This document shows positions 22,828-35,300 of a stretch of DNA of 64,000 nucleotides, in pieces (positions within the stretch are counted from its first letter, which is position 1; each line of letters starts with the position of its first letter). The notes below the pieces were generated by a model. It was not told the DNA's origin. It saw nothing but the letters and a program-made list of their open reading frames with translations, and ran no database searches. A program made the translations under genes and the position numbers. This DNA is from Poa pratensis (Eukaryota > Streptophyta > Magnoliopsida > Poales > Poaceae): assembly GCA_947311845.1 (NCBI GenBank), contig CAMZMU010000049.1:11121523-11185522 (forward strand). The letters are read 5' to 3'.

Positions 22828-24337
22828 TTTTAGATAAAGAGTGTATATTAATATCGCGGAGATACAAATTACACTCAGCCTCTGCAACAACGCAATAACC
22901 AAAGCCATTACGGATGCACACAGGCGAAAAATAATAAGAAAAAGAAATAAAAAAGAAAAGTCCCGCTACAGAGTTACAGTCCTTGTAGCAGCCGCACAAC
23001 CATCACCAAGACAACACCTGATGTCCAATTCTTCAAAAGCAACGCCGTCAAGAAGAACGGTGCCAGGCACAACCAATTAAGGCTAGATCTTAGGTTTTCA
23101 CCCTGAAGATAGTCCTCGCTCTCAAAACAATGTCTTCAGCAAGACCACTGTCAGGCACAACCAATTAAGCCTATACCTTGGATTTTCACCCTGAAAGGTA
23201 GGACTTTGAACTTCACGTATGTTGTCGCCCCCACTTACATGCCGCTGCTCCAAGGCACGAAACACCAAGCCAATTCCTCATCGCCAAAAAGATTCGAACC
23301 ACCATTGCTAGTCCTCAGATCTCGACATACATGACATTCTCCGCCAGCACCATGGAACGAGAACATGCCCCATGATATTAACAGCCAGCAGAGCTTCGAA
23401 GCGCTCCCTCTGAAACCAAACGGCCAGAGTAAAACATGGGTGCGCACGACCGAATCCCACCCGATCCAGCAATCTCCAGGCATGAATCGCCCAGTGGAGT
23501 TCGCCGACGGAGCCTTCCGGAACACACCACAGTAGCCAGATCGACGGAGACAGCATCCGGCAAGTCTTCATCTTGATGCAAGGAGGAACCCTAGGACCGC
23601 CACCATTATTGAGCACACCGGCAGGCCCCCACGCCGCCGGTCGTCATCCAGCGGGATGGCATCGGAGAAGAAGGCAGCACCAAGCCAGATTGGATCAATT
23701 GGTCCAGATCGAAGAGATCGAGATCAAGATTGAAACCAAATCGCTCACCAGCCGTGCCCAGAACGGCCACCGGTGGCGCGCCGCCCCCTCCTCACCGCCC
23801 TCCCGCTGAAGAACCTCAGGCCACGGCCGCCCGGCCGCGCCGCCCTTGCCCTCCGCTTGCGCCCCAGCTCCTCCCATGAAGCGCCGCCGAGAGCACCTCC
23901 TTCCCACCGTCGATTGGACTGGACGGGCGCCGCCGCCACAGACGACGGCAGCAGCGGCGGCCAAGGGCGGCGGCTTGGTGTCTTCTAGGTACGGTGGGCG
24001 GCGGCCTCTGGAACCGCTCGGGAGAGGAGCGACTCGGGAGGAAAAAAGTCTCCACCATGTGCCAGACCAGGAGAGACTGACTTAACATCTGGCTTAAAAA
24101 TGGGGGAGAATTTCACTTCCCCGGCCTCTGCACCAACTAGGGATGCACACAGCCTTTTAAGCATGAGTATCAGGATTTTTATCTTGGTTAATAACCAAGC
24201 CTGATCCTCAGGATAGATTGCATGAGTACCAGGAAGGCCTGGTCCTCAAGTATAAATAGGAACCGAAATTCGCGTCCCTGGGGATTTGAACCTGGGTGTT
24301 GGGTTTGTATATCCACTCCCCCAATCAGTTGAGCTAA
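22828..24337 (-). mobile_element. Retroposon bracketed by a 16-bp duplication, with tRNA-like head
   Basis: GCTGATACTGTACCAT occurs at 22812-22827 and at 24338-24353. Reading on the minus strand, the inserted 1510 bp start at 24337 with a tRNA-like head (A and B boxes), followed by a GC-rich body and a 3' region ending in ATATACACTCTTTATCTAAAAA. The 3' region belongs to a family common in Triticeae intergenic DNA. No reverse transcriptase frame was recognised. It may be one composite element or a LINE-like unit inserted in a SINE. Confidence 0.7.
24282..24336 (-). promoter_or_regulatory. Pol III A and B boxes of a tRNA-derived SINE head
   Basis: On the minus strand TAGCTCAACTG (24336-24326) fits an A box, and GGTTCAAATCC (24292-24282) matches the B-box consensus GGTTCRANNCC exactly. 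Spacing of about 33 bases is typical of tRNA. The rest does not fold as an intact tRNA, so this is a SINE-type internal promoter rather than a tRNA gene. Confidence 0.7.
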
Positions 24338-24619
24338 GCTGATACTGTACCATGTTTCTCTTGGCTGATGCGTCGAAGTGGCATGATGTCCAAGTGTGAT
24401 TCTTTTACTGAATATATAATTGCCAATTGATTGAGGTGATCACCTATATGCAGAAGTACTTTTTATGGCCTTGTGAGTACTTTAGTTACATTAGTCTAGA
24501 TTTCGCTGCAATTGAAGATTGTTACTAGCCATATTGTTTCACCTGTGCTACTATTGATCAGATTTCTTTTGTGCTTCATCTTCATAAGAGTGGTTGAGTT
24601 TTTACGTTGGCGATCACAT

Positions 24620-24712
24620 CCCTCCTCCTTTTTCTGGGCTTGGGACCGGCTATGTTGACAACATAGCCTACCCTAATTTACTTGGGACTGAAAGACTTTG
24701 TTGTTATGGTTG
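24620..24712 (+). mobile_element. RTE LINE 3'-terminal fragment
   Basis: GGCTTGGGACCGGCTATG, ACAACATAGCCTACCC and TTTGTTGTTATGGTTGTTGTT form the conserved 3' end and (TTG)n tail of the RTE family, the same family whose coding tail sits in the FLX-like intron. Only about 90 bases remain. Confidence 0.7.
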
Positions 24713-24840
24713 TTGTTCTTGATCAGAGTTCGTTGAAGCAACATCGTCCTCCTTTCCACGGTTGGGTTCATTCAACCAATCTCCTTTTCGAAAGGCAAAT
24801 ACTTCTTACTGAAACCAATACTACTTCTAAAGGCTGATAC

Positions 24841-25631
24841 TTTTTTTAAACGGAGGCAAAATATTCGTCTCGTCCATTAATGAAGAAAAATAGAGATGTA
24901 TAGTTAACTTGCGGAAAATGGACAAAAACCGTTAAAAACTTAGCCACGGAAAGCAACCAAACCACAACCCCAGAACCCACAAAACGGACTACTCCCAAAA
25001 CATGAGACCACAACGTTCCAAACACGAAACTCCTATCCCTCCGACGCGCCGCGCTGACAGAATACTCACAAGATAACCAAAGTGCACCCATAGACAAGTG
25101 ATAACTAGAGAAAAACACACCGGCAAAGGCAACGAACATGAGCACCAACATGATGACAAGCCAAGATACTGAGAGTCATCCATCAAGCAACCGTGAACGC
25201 CTATTCCGTGGCACCACTCTTCTTGTTTCTATAATTTTTTGATTTCTCCTTTACGATGACTGGATCTAGGACTAGCGCTAACCTCTCTTCCTCTTATCCC
25301 TGTTGGCATTTTCCTTCAAAAGACAACCAATTGTCTTGTTGGATCCGGGGTTAGCAGCAACCAAAGTGGCAAGAAAATCGCAGATCTCTTTGGCGACGAG
25401 AGTCCGGGCACAGGTGGCAACAACCTGGACGTGGCAACCATATCACCTACAGGAACCACATGCCTTCTGGACTAAGGTGAGAGAGGGACTGCATCGTCCA
25501 CATCACCACTCTTCTCGAAACCTAATGCCTGACACGGCGGTAAAGCCACAAACGACATCTCGAGCGAGCCCACCTTCACTTTCTCGACAGATAAAGGCAG
25601 AACCGGTTCCCCACACAACTCATGAATCACG
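24841..25631 (-). mobile_element. Probable LINE 3' fragment
   Basis: On the minus strand the sequence ends with CCATTAATGGACGAGACG-like text, TTTTGCCTCCGTTT and a short poly(A), seen as TTTTTTT at about 24841. This is the usual L1-type tail in grasses. The right limit is uncertain and is set here at the next LINE insertion. No intact domain remains. Confidence 0.5.
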
Positions 25632-25641
25632 ATCTACAACA

Positions 25642-25833
25642 CTTTTTTTTTGAATTGTCACCGGGGGAGGGAGAAAACCCTCCACTTGAATTTTTCATTT
25701 CTTTTTGAAGTGTGGCCAAGTAACCGTATACATCGAGGTTTTACAAGGGGGAGAGGACCAAGCAGGGGGAAAAAAATAGAAACCCTCTACTAGTCCAATT
25801 TCACGGAGTTGTGCGAGCAAAGAGCCGCTGCCA
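25642..25833 (-). mobile_element. Short LINE 3' end with 10-bp target duplication
   Basis: ATCTACAACA lies on both sides (25632-25641 and 25834-25843). The 192-bp insert begins with a T run on the plus strand and contains GTCACCGGGGGAGGG and GAAAACCCTCCA, typical of Triticeae LINE 3' UTRs. It is a strongly 5'-truncated copy. Confidence 0.78.
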
Positions 25834-25843
25834 ATCTACAACA

Positions 25844-26417
25844 ATGGAGTCATGATTGTCGAGCTGACACTATCAGGCAGAGCCATGTATACTTGTTTTA
25901 AACACATAATGTGATAATCAATCTTATTCTAGAAGCAACCCCTTTTCAAAGGATTGCCAAACCAACTCGTTTGTGTTAGCCCATACTCCCTCCATTCGCT
26001 TTTAGTCTACATTCTAAAAAGTTCAGACCTAATAATCATTTATTAGTCTAGCCAAGCAATTTGCATACAAGTAGTACTCCCGCCCGTTTCTTTTGCGCCA
26101 AAACACACGTGAGCGAAACTTAATGTTTTGCTTGCCGCCATTTTTACATGGACTGCCCAGCCGAAAAATGAAAATGTACAGCGCAAGTACAATTCAAAAA
26201 TTACAGATAGCTAAGCAGTCATTTTCTATGAGTACTCCATCCAGTACGTACTGTATCACAGTACACCATCCACCATCCACCATCCACCTACACCAGCTAA
26301 GCCATGCTCCTGGATTTGAAGTTTTGAACTCCTCAACACCAGATGATGGAGCAGTCAACACCGCACTCAACTGGAGTAGTACTAGCCGAGGAGACGGGCC
26401 AGCAGCAGTTGGGTAGC
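25844..26417. other. Non-genic stretch with a half Stowaway remnant
   Basis: At about 25983 ACTCCCTCCATTCGCTTTTA looks like one Stowaway end without a matching partner. The remaining bases, including CATCCACCATCCACCATCCA at 26267-26287, show no gene. Confidence 0.4.
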
Positions 26418-26979
26418 TAAGGCTGTGCACGGTTAACCGAAAACCGAGAAACCGAACTTAAAAAACCGAAACCGAACCGAAATTGTGGTTATTTTGGTTT
26501 TCGGTTAAGGTTATGGTTAGTAAAATAGCTAACCATATGTCTTGCGGTTAATACGGTTAATAACCGAAAACCGAATGGTTAACCAAAAAACCGAAATGCC
26601 TATTAACTTTTATTAATTTGCTACTTTTATTGACTTTTATTAACTTTACGGGTTACTTGTAGCATGTGATTTGCTACTTGTATAGACTTTTATTAACTTT
26701 ATGGGTTATTTGGTTACTTTGGATCATATGCCTATTAATTTTATAGTCTATTCCGTTATTTTGTAATATATGGCCACAAAAAGAAATTGTCATTTTAAAA
26801 TTCGCGTCAACTTAGGTTAATTTGGTTATTACCGAAACCGAACCGAAATTAAATGGTTATTACCGAAACCGAACCGTATTCTCGTACAAAACCGTATTTA
26901 CCGAAGTATTGAAACCATATAAATAAAAAACGGTATAAACCAAACCGAATTAACCATATTAACCGAACGCGCAGCCGGA
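26418..26979. mobile_element. hAT-type MITE, 8-bp target duplication
   Basis: TGGGTAGC is directly repeated at 26410-26417 and 26980-26987. The ends TAAGGCTGTGCACGGTTAAC and the complement of GTTAATATGGTTAATTCGG..GCCGGA form imperfect terminal inverted repeats. The subterminal regions are full of AACCGAAACCGAACCG words. Length is 562 bp and no transposase is present. Confidence 0.85.
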
Positions 26980-27022
26980 TGGGTAGCACCATAATAACAA
27001 CAGTTGCCCGAGGGGATTTTTT

Positions 27023-27392
27023 TTTTACAAATATAGCCTCCTGACCAATGCAATTATCAAAAGTAGCCCCCTCTGAATTTTTTTGTCAAAAATAGCCCTG
27101 GCGGAAAGATACGTGGACCTCCCGCCAGCCCAAACGGCGGAAAGCCACCTCCCGCCAGCTGAAACGACGAAAAGACACTTTTCATCGAGTTTCTCCCAAC
27201 TCAGCTTGCGACGCGTAGCGCCGCTGATGACTTTCCGCCGACTATACAGGCGGACGGCGGCTTTCCGCCATTTGAGTTGGCGGGATGTCCGCGTGTCGCT
27301 TTTTCACCTTCCACCAGGGCTATTTTTAACAAAAAAATTCAGAGGGGGCTAATTTTGGCAATTACATTTGGCAGGGGGGCATATTTGTAAAA
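27023..27392. mobile_element. Foldback or Mutator-like MITE with arms of about 85 bp
   Basis: The left arm (27023-27109) runs from TTTTACAAATATAGCC through AGTAGCCCCCTCTGAATTTT to AAAATAGCCCTGGCGG. The right arm (27309-27392) is its complement, from CCACCAGGGCTATTTTTA to GCATATTTGTAAAA. The loop of about 200 bases has further CCGCC/GGCGG palindromes. No clear target duplication was seen. Confidence 0.75.
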
Positions 27393-28160
27393 CCGACGCC
27401 CAAGGGCAGGCAGCACTGCGTCTACAACATCCAAAAAGTGTCATTCTATGAGACCGTAGTACAGAGGAGCTGCAGCATCATGATGCCTTCCTTCACATCA
27501 TGGGCGAATTACCACCAAATCATCCCCGGCCGGACACACCACCGCCCCGCCTACCTAGGTTGATTGCACCTGAAGCATAGGCGCCCTTTTGATAGATTAA
27601 TTAGGTTCTGCATCTGCTGCTCTAATGGCGTCCAATCTGAAGCTGAAGCGAACCACCAACAAAAAGGAAGACAAGGTGGTTGCCTGCAGGTATAATACTT
27701 ATGTTGATCACTGCAGCAGCAAAAGCGCCTTTTGAATTATTGTGTATGCACAGTAGAAGTAGAAGGCTGATTAGTGATTAGCTACGATACACCATCATGA
27801 ATCATTTTGCCCGTTCCAAGGATCTGAATCCGATCGACATGGAGGCAGTAGAAGGATATCATCGCTAGCCGGCGAGAAGGTACGGAGAGTAGACGCGACG
27901 GAGTGTGGTCGATCGCGGGTGATGTCCACAAGCTAGTTTTAGGTGTCCACGCGGTGAAGGGTGTTGCAGACCGGCAGGGTGTGGGCGATATGTAGCTGTA
28001 GTACCGTCGGTCACTCTCCGCATCAACGACTTAACGTTGCCAACTCCGCACGTCACGACGGAGGACGGACGGAGCTGCTTGAACGGGAAAAGCTCATAAA
28101 AGAAACATTTCATCCCATTTTACATCAATTTTGAACCAAAATAATACAGTATGATATAAC
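27393..28160. other. Non-genic stretch
   Basis: A short plus frame near 27625 (starting MASNLKLKRTTNKKE) ends quickly and shows no domain. Nothing else is supported between the foldback element and the LINE at 28172. Confidence 0.35.
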
Positions 28161-28171
28161 GTTCTCGACTG

Positions 28172-28402
28172 ACCACCCTTAACGACGTCGAAGCTTGGGT
28201 GACACTTCTCCTTCTACGTCACCCCTCTAGCAGGAAGGCCATGACGTCACTCGTCATGCTCACTTTGGAATGAGCGCAATGCAAGGACCTTCAAGCACAC
28301 TAGCACCTTACCCACCGCCCTCTTCTCTAGAATCAAGCTCGAGGAAACTCCTTCTTCATCAATGAATGAAGGCAATTCATTTGCCTTTCTTTCAAAAAAA
28401 AA
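28172..28402 (+). mobile_element. Truncated LINE 3' end with 11-bp target duplication
   Basis: GTTCTCGACTG at 28161-28171 and GTTCCCGACTG at 28403-28413 flank the insert with one mismatch. The insert ends with ATCAATGAATGAAGGC, TTGCCTTTCTTTC and poly(A), typical of an L1-type LINE tail. Confidence 0.72.
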
Positions 28403-28413
28403 GTTCCCGACTG

Positions 28414-31400
28414 TCACAAAATTGACAGGCATTTTATACCAACAAACCAGTCTTCAACAAATTTTCTTTCGTTAAATTTTATTTTTGATAGTAGGCTAGA
28501 TGTTTTTTTCAATTCTCAAAGGTAGTTTGTTCTCACATATACTATTGAGGGAAATGTATAACTTGATCAACCAATTTCTTATACATTGAACTGGGGTTGT
28601 AAATATTATGTTAGTAGTTGAAGTCCATTTAACAAGATCAGATTGCTAACCAATTTCTTAATGTCATCGCACAATTGTACAGTGTCTTTGCTATATCCTT
28701 GTTTTAAAATTCATCATATTAAATGGGGATATTGGAAAAACAAGAGTGAACAAGAATCAATCTCCCCAAAATAGAGTTAATTCTGCCCTACTGATGAACA
28801 CACTTTTCCGTTTAAGTTTCGACATTCCACTTTTTTGTTTCTAATTGTACCAGTATGTACTAAAATCCAAAGATATCTCAATGGTAATGTACCACATGAC
28901 AATTAAACAATATTAATAGGCTTATGCTTTATTTTAGCTTCACAAAAAAGGACACAATTCACTTGTTTGAAAATTAATTTTCAAGCCACACATTTATTAT
29001 GTCCATATATACATTTTAGACTATGGGCACTATTAAAATCATCGTGCAATAAGAATATTGTAACACATTCATTCCCCCTTCTATCACCTCATCCAACTAT
29101 CCCTTAACTAGTTGGGAATCTCTGGCGCTAGCAGTTCATTAAGAGAGCTAAAGTATCAACAAACATATCAATAAGGAGAGGAGATATGGAATGTCGTCGT
29201 CTCAACTATTTGACCACATACCAGTCCAACTTTATTTTGAACCATGCCCTGTGTTGGCTAAATTTTTCTTTTGTGTGATGAAACTAGAGATGTCATTTAC
29301 TTGAAATTTAAAGTTTGCATCCAACCACCGGAATGTGTGAGGCTCACGCCATCCTCCTATATATGCACGGCCTCGTACTTTGCAAAATCATGATAGCTAC
29401 ATTTCAAATTGTGGCACACATTATGTCTTCATGCAACATAGCTTGTGTTTGGGTCTTAATGTGGAGATAGTAGAGATAAGCCTGTAAATATATTAGACTC
29501 TACCCGTTTGACTTTTTTTTGTTCCAAACAAGTGCATAAAAAATCCCCGCCCCTGTCTATTGTGTGGTTGGCCAGACGTCGTTCACATGCTAGTCTGGTA
29601 TCGAGGGCAATGTGGGATTGTCTTGTTAGCTTGTTTAGACAGTAAATGTGACGAGAATGAATTATGCTCACTACGTCAGGTTCAAAATGTAAAATGTGAA
29701 ATGCGTCAATTAAATATGTCTCGTCGTGTAAAGCATACAGTTTAAAGTGCAATTTACTCCATCCACATATGATAGCTAAAAATTATGCATATAACACATC
29801 TTAGCTCTGAAAGGATTTTCGAATCCGGTCGAACTTGGCAAAAATCAAAAATGATATTTTGAACAGTTTGAAAAATTCCTAAAAATCCTTAAGTGCACAC
29901 ATGAAGACAAAAATGATTAAATAAATATAAATTTTCTTGTAAGACAAATATGTGAATTTAAAAATCACAAATATTAGACGCATTGTTAGCTATTAAAAAT
30001 CCACACAGTTTTTCTTTTATGTAGCTCACATGTTGAAGTACTTCTCACTGAAAATTTACATGTGGATTTATTTTCCATATATATATATTTGGATTTTTTC
30101 TCTAAGTTTCAAACTCCATGGAGTTGAGCTCCAATTCACCTAACTCTTGGTGCGGTAACAAATACGGAATTAATTGCGAAATCAGGACAACTGTGTTGTG
30201 TGGATCTCAAGAATTTGAGAGTGGGATTTATGTCGTACTATTAGACTAATTTATTTAGGTTAGCTTACAACATCTAAGATTGAAAAGGTTACTCTCATGA
30301 TTTGCATACAAGGATCACACAACAAATAGTTAGTACCAATGTTAGGTTCAACACAGTCCCGAAGTAAAGGCAAAGAAAAAAATAGGGCAACCGAGAAAAT
30401 CACAAAATACAAAGCCCAATGGTAAATCGCCACCCATGTTGGGACATATTCAAGGTTTACCATAATCGCAACCGGTGGATAAACACGAACATAGCCTACC
30501 GGGCTACTCGAGAAAGGGATAGTCACTTGCCGATTCTTGCACTACTCTGTTCTAGAGTCACTAAAAAATATGAAAAAGATGTGGTGATGGTATATACGTT
30601 CTCCATTAAACATGGACAATTTAACGGTGGATTTCCACTGCTTTTGCATTATTCAAACGAGGGACATATGATCGTGACTGTTTTTTTTTTAATATCCGGA
30701 CAGGTCACAGGAGCATATGTGATCGGGATCAATTGTGAATTTCCGCAAAAACAACAAAAAGATACGTTTTACGGCCGGGTTTCCACCGTTTTTGCGTTAT
30801 TTGAACGAGGGGCTTGTGACCGTGACTGTGGGTAATTGTTTTCTGCTATTGTAGTGCAGCAAACGACACTAAAGCGCCGAGATCAGATTAAAGAAACAGA
30901 TAAATTAAAGCGCCGAAATGGAGGAAACGTTTCTTCCGTTCCTTTTTCTCCAACCGTTCTCAGCGGGGCCTACGCATTGCTTGTTGCATCGACCTCACCA
31001 AATGTCAAACATCCCAGTTCATAGGCCACCACCTGCTCCCACTATACCTTTGCTTGCAATCCACACAGGGAAAGAAATATATATCGCACGCTTTAACGGG
31101 CCCGATTCTTCGTTTTTTTATGGCATTCGCTTTCAGTAATCCATTCATCGCAGCTTATATAAAAAAAGAAAAAAAGGCCTAAAAAAAGAATTCTCCAACG
31201 TTCCATATGTTATTGTTCGGTAGTACATCGATGATGGATCGCTTTTGTGGATCGATCGTGCGAATGATGGCAGCCAGATAGAATTTAGTTAGGTGCACCA
31301 GATGGTCTATATCGTCAGGAGTCGTGGAGTAAACGAGTGAACCAATCCCACCTAAAAGGACCTCTCGAAGCTCCTTTTTACAGACGCTTGCAATGGTCGT

Positions 31401-31912
31401 CGATCGTCTATATCGCTTACATTCATCGCGTCTATCTCCTGCTCTCACCGAACTCTATCCTTTTCGCGACAGGGAGTTCTTACCCGTTTCCCACGAAGAA
31501 GCAAACCCGTTTCTAGCCAATAAGTATTGATCAATCTGCACCATCGTATTTGCTAATTGGACAGTCAATAGTTCCCTCCGTCCCTGCCGTAAAAAGCCTC
31601 TGCAAAGCACGCCTAAGTTTGTTCCGGCGCGGCGTAAGATTAAGTAGGGAATATTAAAGGCACGACGGTAACTGAATTTTGAGCCGATCATCCTGTGCAT
31701 ACCAACACCAACCTCAGGAGAATTCCGTGAGACTGAATCCCAACAGGATAGAATCGAAGCAGAGACCTACCATCGCACTCTGGGCAAGTCTTTGCCTCGC
31801 AGAAAATGGCGCGCAACGCGCATCCATCGCCTACCCTCCGACCCGTACTACAGTACCACTATACCAGAAAAGGATTAGAGCATTGAGCCGGCTATCTCCA
31901 ATCCGTCGGTCG
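28414..31912. other. Long AT-rich stretch without a gene
   Basis: About 3.5 kb without recognised coding sequence. At 30611-30680 and 30760-30828 a block of about 70 bases is repeated (both with GG.TTTCCAC..TTTTGC.TTATT and GTGACTG). Open frames at 30419-30835 and 31179-31448 show no family motif. Confidence 0.45.
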
Positions 31913-31925
31913 AAAAGAGAGATCG

Positions 31926-32050
31926 ACGATCTCTTTTTTTGTGGTTTACCTCAGGTCTAGGTCTCTTAGGAGACTGGATTTGTGGCTGTAAATAAACACT
32001 CTATTTCTATCTAATCGAAAGGTAAACGTCTGCCGGGTCCTCAAAAAAAA
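31926..32050 (+). mobile_element. Short LINE tail upstream of the second TBL gene
   Basis: AAGAGAGATCG is found at 31915-31925 and again directly after the poly(A) at 32052-32062. The insert of about 125 bases has CTGTAAATAAACACTC and a terminal A run. It is a heavily truncated LINE copy about 330 bases upstream of the TBL start codon at 32377. Confidence 0.72.
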
Positions 32051-32376
32051 AAAGAGAGATCGCATTTTGGTTTAGAAAATTTGAAAAAGGTTGCTAGTAG
32101 TTGTTGGTGGTCGTGCGACACAAGCTAGCTAGCATTGGCAATGTCGTCGCGCCTACTGCTACCAACGGTAGAGTACGTGCGCGCGGTTGTTGGACTCGGA
32201 CCCTCTGCTTTCTTTGCCCACCGCGTTATATCTGCTGGAGCAAGAGAGCCCGATCCCGTCAGTGTCCTCCCCGGTGGTGGCTATTCACAGTGCCAGTAGC
32301 TAAGCTGAATTCGATCTTCACCCGGCCAGATCCCAATGCCCTCGGCGTCCTCGTGAGCCACACCCAACCACGCACG

Positions 32377-35300
32377 ATGAAGCTCCTCGCTGTCCTGGCC
32401 CTCGTCGCCGCCGCGTCGCCGTTGGTCCTCCGCGCCGCCGCCCAGGTATATATTGATCGTCGGCAGAGTTGCAGAGTCGTCTGACTGAAGTTCAAAATGC
32501 ACACGCCTAATGTTGCTGTCGTGGTAATGCAGGAGGGCGAGGCGTCGGAGCTGCTGCCGTTCGCGGTGGGCACTGCGCCGGCGGGGTGCGACGTCGGGGT
32601 CGGGGAGTGGGTGTACGACGAGGCGGCGCGGCCGCTGTACGAGGAGGAGGCGTGCCCCTACATCCAGCCACACCTCACCTGCCAGGCGCACGGCCGCCCC
32701 GACAAGTCCTACCAGCACTGGCGCTGGCAGCCCCGCGGCTGCGACCTCCCCAGGTACGTACCTACACACACGGCGGCTCGCCGGCGCGGCCACCGCCGGC
32801 CGTCTTTATATATATCTTTGCCGACCGACGACGAGATGCGTGTGTAGCACGTACTAGGAATGGTAGGATCCAAATGGACGCCCTTCAAGCACGCAAGGAA
32901 CCACGCATAAAGATACCTAGTGGAGTACGTACACCTTTTTACTAGAGTTCAAAAAATCAAAAAGTTTACTCGAACGTAGTAGTAATTTTGTGAGCTGAAG
33001 ATCGGACGCCAATAATGCGGCGCTCGGTAGGGCCTCGCCGTCGGGAAGAACAGCGCTGGGGTAGGTGACGCATCCTCTCGGCGTGGCCATGGATGGGGTA
33101 GAAGTAGAACTCAAGTCACAGTTACACGGTAGAATTTGAAAAATTCAAAAGTTCAAAGCAGCACTATAATCACTCCGTTTTAAATTATAAAATGTTTTGA
33201 CCACTTCAATGTGAACTAAATACAGACTGAATTTAGTGAATCAACACACTAAAATATATCTAGATACGTATCGATCAAGAAAAAACTAAAAACGGTTTAT
33301 TATCATGATCAGAGAAATAGTAATCCATGAATGGCAAGGAGCTAGCTAGACACCCGGTGCTAGGGTGGAAACTGGTAGCGGATAATCCGTATTGTCCGAC
33401 ATTCGTATTCGAGACATTGAAAATGGAAGTGGTAAATATCCGGATTCGTTTTTACAAATACAAATACAAATGTGGTATTGAATTTTAAAACAAATGTGAA
33501 CATGGGAATGGATATATGCGTATCTGAATAAAATTATGTTAGCCAATTCTCATAATCCTAGCCCGATATGGCAATTACTTATTAACTTAAAAGAGTAAGA
33601 AATTGGTCAGATGTATTTTTCTATGTTCGAACTTTAGACTATTGTGTACTACTCGTATATAGCTATATTTATCATTGTTCCATTCTATAGTTGATTCTTC
33701 AGGAGGCTTTGGACACGGTGTTTTGGCTCATGGATCTAGATGCACCCGTTATGAAAATGTTTGTAACTATATTTTAGAATGTCACAAAAATTTAAAAGAA
33801 AAATTTCCCGTGTACATCTAGATATTCTATATTTGCACAAAAAGTTTCGCCAAAAAAAGACATTTTTTGTGGGCCATACAAAAAAGATAAAAAATGTCTC
33901 GTACAAAGTCATTTAGAGCACTGTGATTTGTCTTTTTACACAACCCACAGAAAATGTCATTTTTCCGCGAAACTTCGTGTGTCAACATACAATGTCCGGA
34001 TGTACATCGAGATTTTCTTAAAGGTTTTTTTTGACATTTTGAAATATGATTTTTAGGTAGTGGGATCATCTGCTCCTACTACCCAAAACTGGATTTCGCT
34101 TTAGGAGACACTAGTCTATTATTTCTTATATTTGTTTTTGTTTTGAACTGAGAAAACATCTGATCCGCATCCATATTCGAGTATCCGCTTCGCATTCGTA
34201 TCCGATAATATCCGCATCTATATTTGTATTACTTTTAAAAATATGAAAACATATATGAGAACGGTACTATCCGATCCGTTTCCACCCGAACTTGGTGCTT
34301 ATCGTGAAGGCAGGTTTCAGTTTTGCCGGCGGCACATGCATGCAGCATTCCCTACAGACAAAACGGGCGGCGGTCCACCCACGTCGGTAGAGTAGGCAGA
34401 GATAGGGGACCTTCTGTACCGTGCCCACAAGTCCACGACCTCATTTCTGGTGATTCAAAATTCGATACCTGCCTCTCCTGAACTTGAGCCGTCGTTGTAC
34501 ACCTCTTTTTGGGAAATATTCAGTGGCGACGGAGCCAGAATCTGAGATTAAGGGGGCAAGATTAGCTTAATTGTGTGTGTGATCTTGATGAGGGGGGCTA
34601 ATCAAGCAGCCATAGTGGCTAATATTGCAATGAAAAGCATGAGCATAGGGGGGGGGGGGGGCTAGCCCCCCCTCCTCGTCCCCCTTGTCTGGCGATCAAC
34701 TGTCTGATAAAGTGGCAGGGTTTGGTTGTATGTAGAGGTCAACCGTTTATAGTGGTCTGCAGCTGTTGCGTTTGGCAAAATGATGGTGCAGGTGCCATGT
34801 GAGAGCAGAGCACTAACAACAATAATAATTGAAAAAGACTCAGAAACATTTTTTCCCGGTTAATTCACACGAGAAATACTTTGGTTGCATGCTACCGAAG
34901 AGTCGGTGAGAGATTCAGGACGTACGACGTCAATTTGGTTTGTCGATTAGTTTCGCGGTTCATCTCGATTCAAGTTATGAGGAATGATCGATCTCAGAGT
35001 TTCTGATGTTGTGCTGCAGCTTCAACGCGACGGTGATGCTGGAGACGCTGCGCGGGAAGCGGATGCTGTTCGTGGGCGACTCGCTGAACCGGGAGCAGTA
35101 CGTCTCGCTGCTCTGCCTCCTCCACCGCGCCGTCCCTGAGGGAGCCCGCTCCTTCGAGACCGTCGACGCGCTCAGCATCTTCAGGGCCAAGAACTATGAC
35201 GCCACCATCGAGTTCTACTGGGCGCCGCTCCTCGCCGAGTCCAACTCCGACGACGGCCTCGACCACGCCCTTGACGACCGCGTCATCCGCGGCGCCCCCA

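Noticed and set aside
24282..24337. Possible tRNA gene
   Set aside because: Only A and B boxes match. The acceptor and anticodon stems do not pair, and the segment abuts a retroposon duplication, so it is a SINE head.
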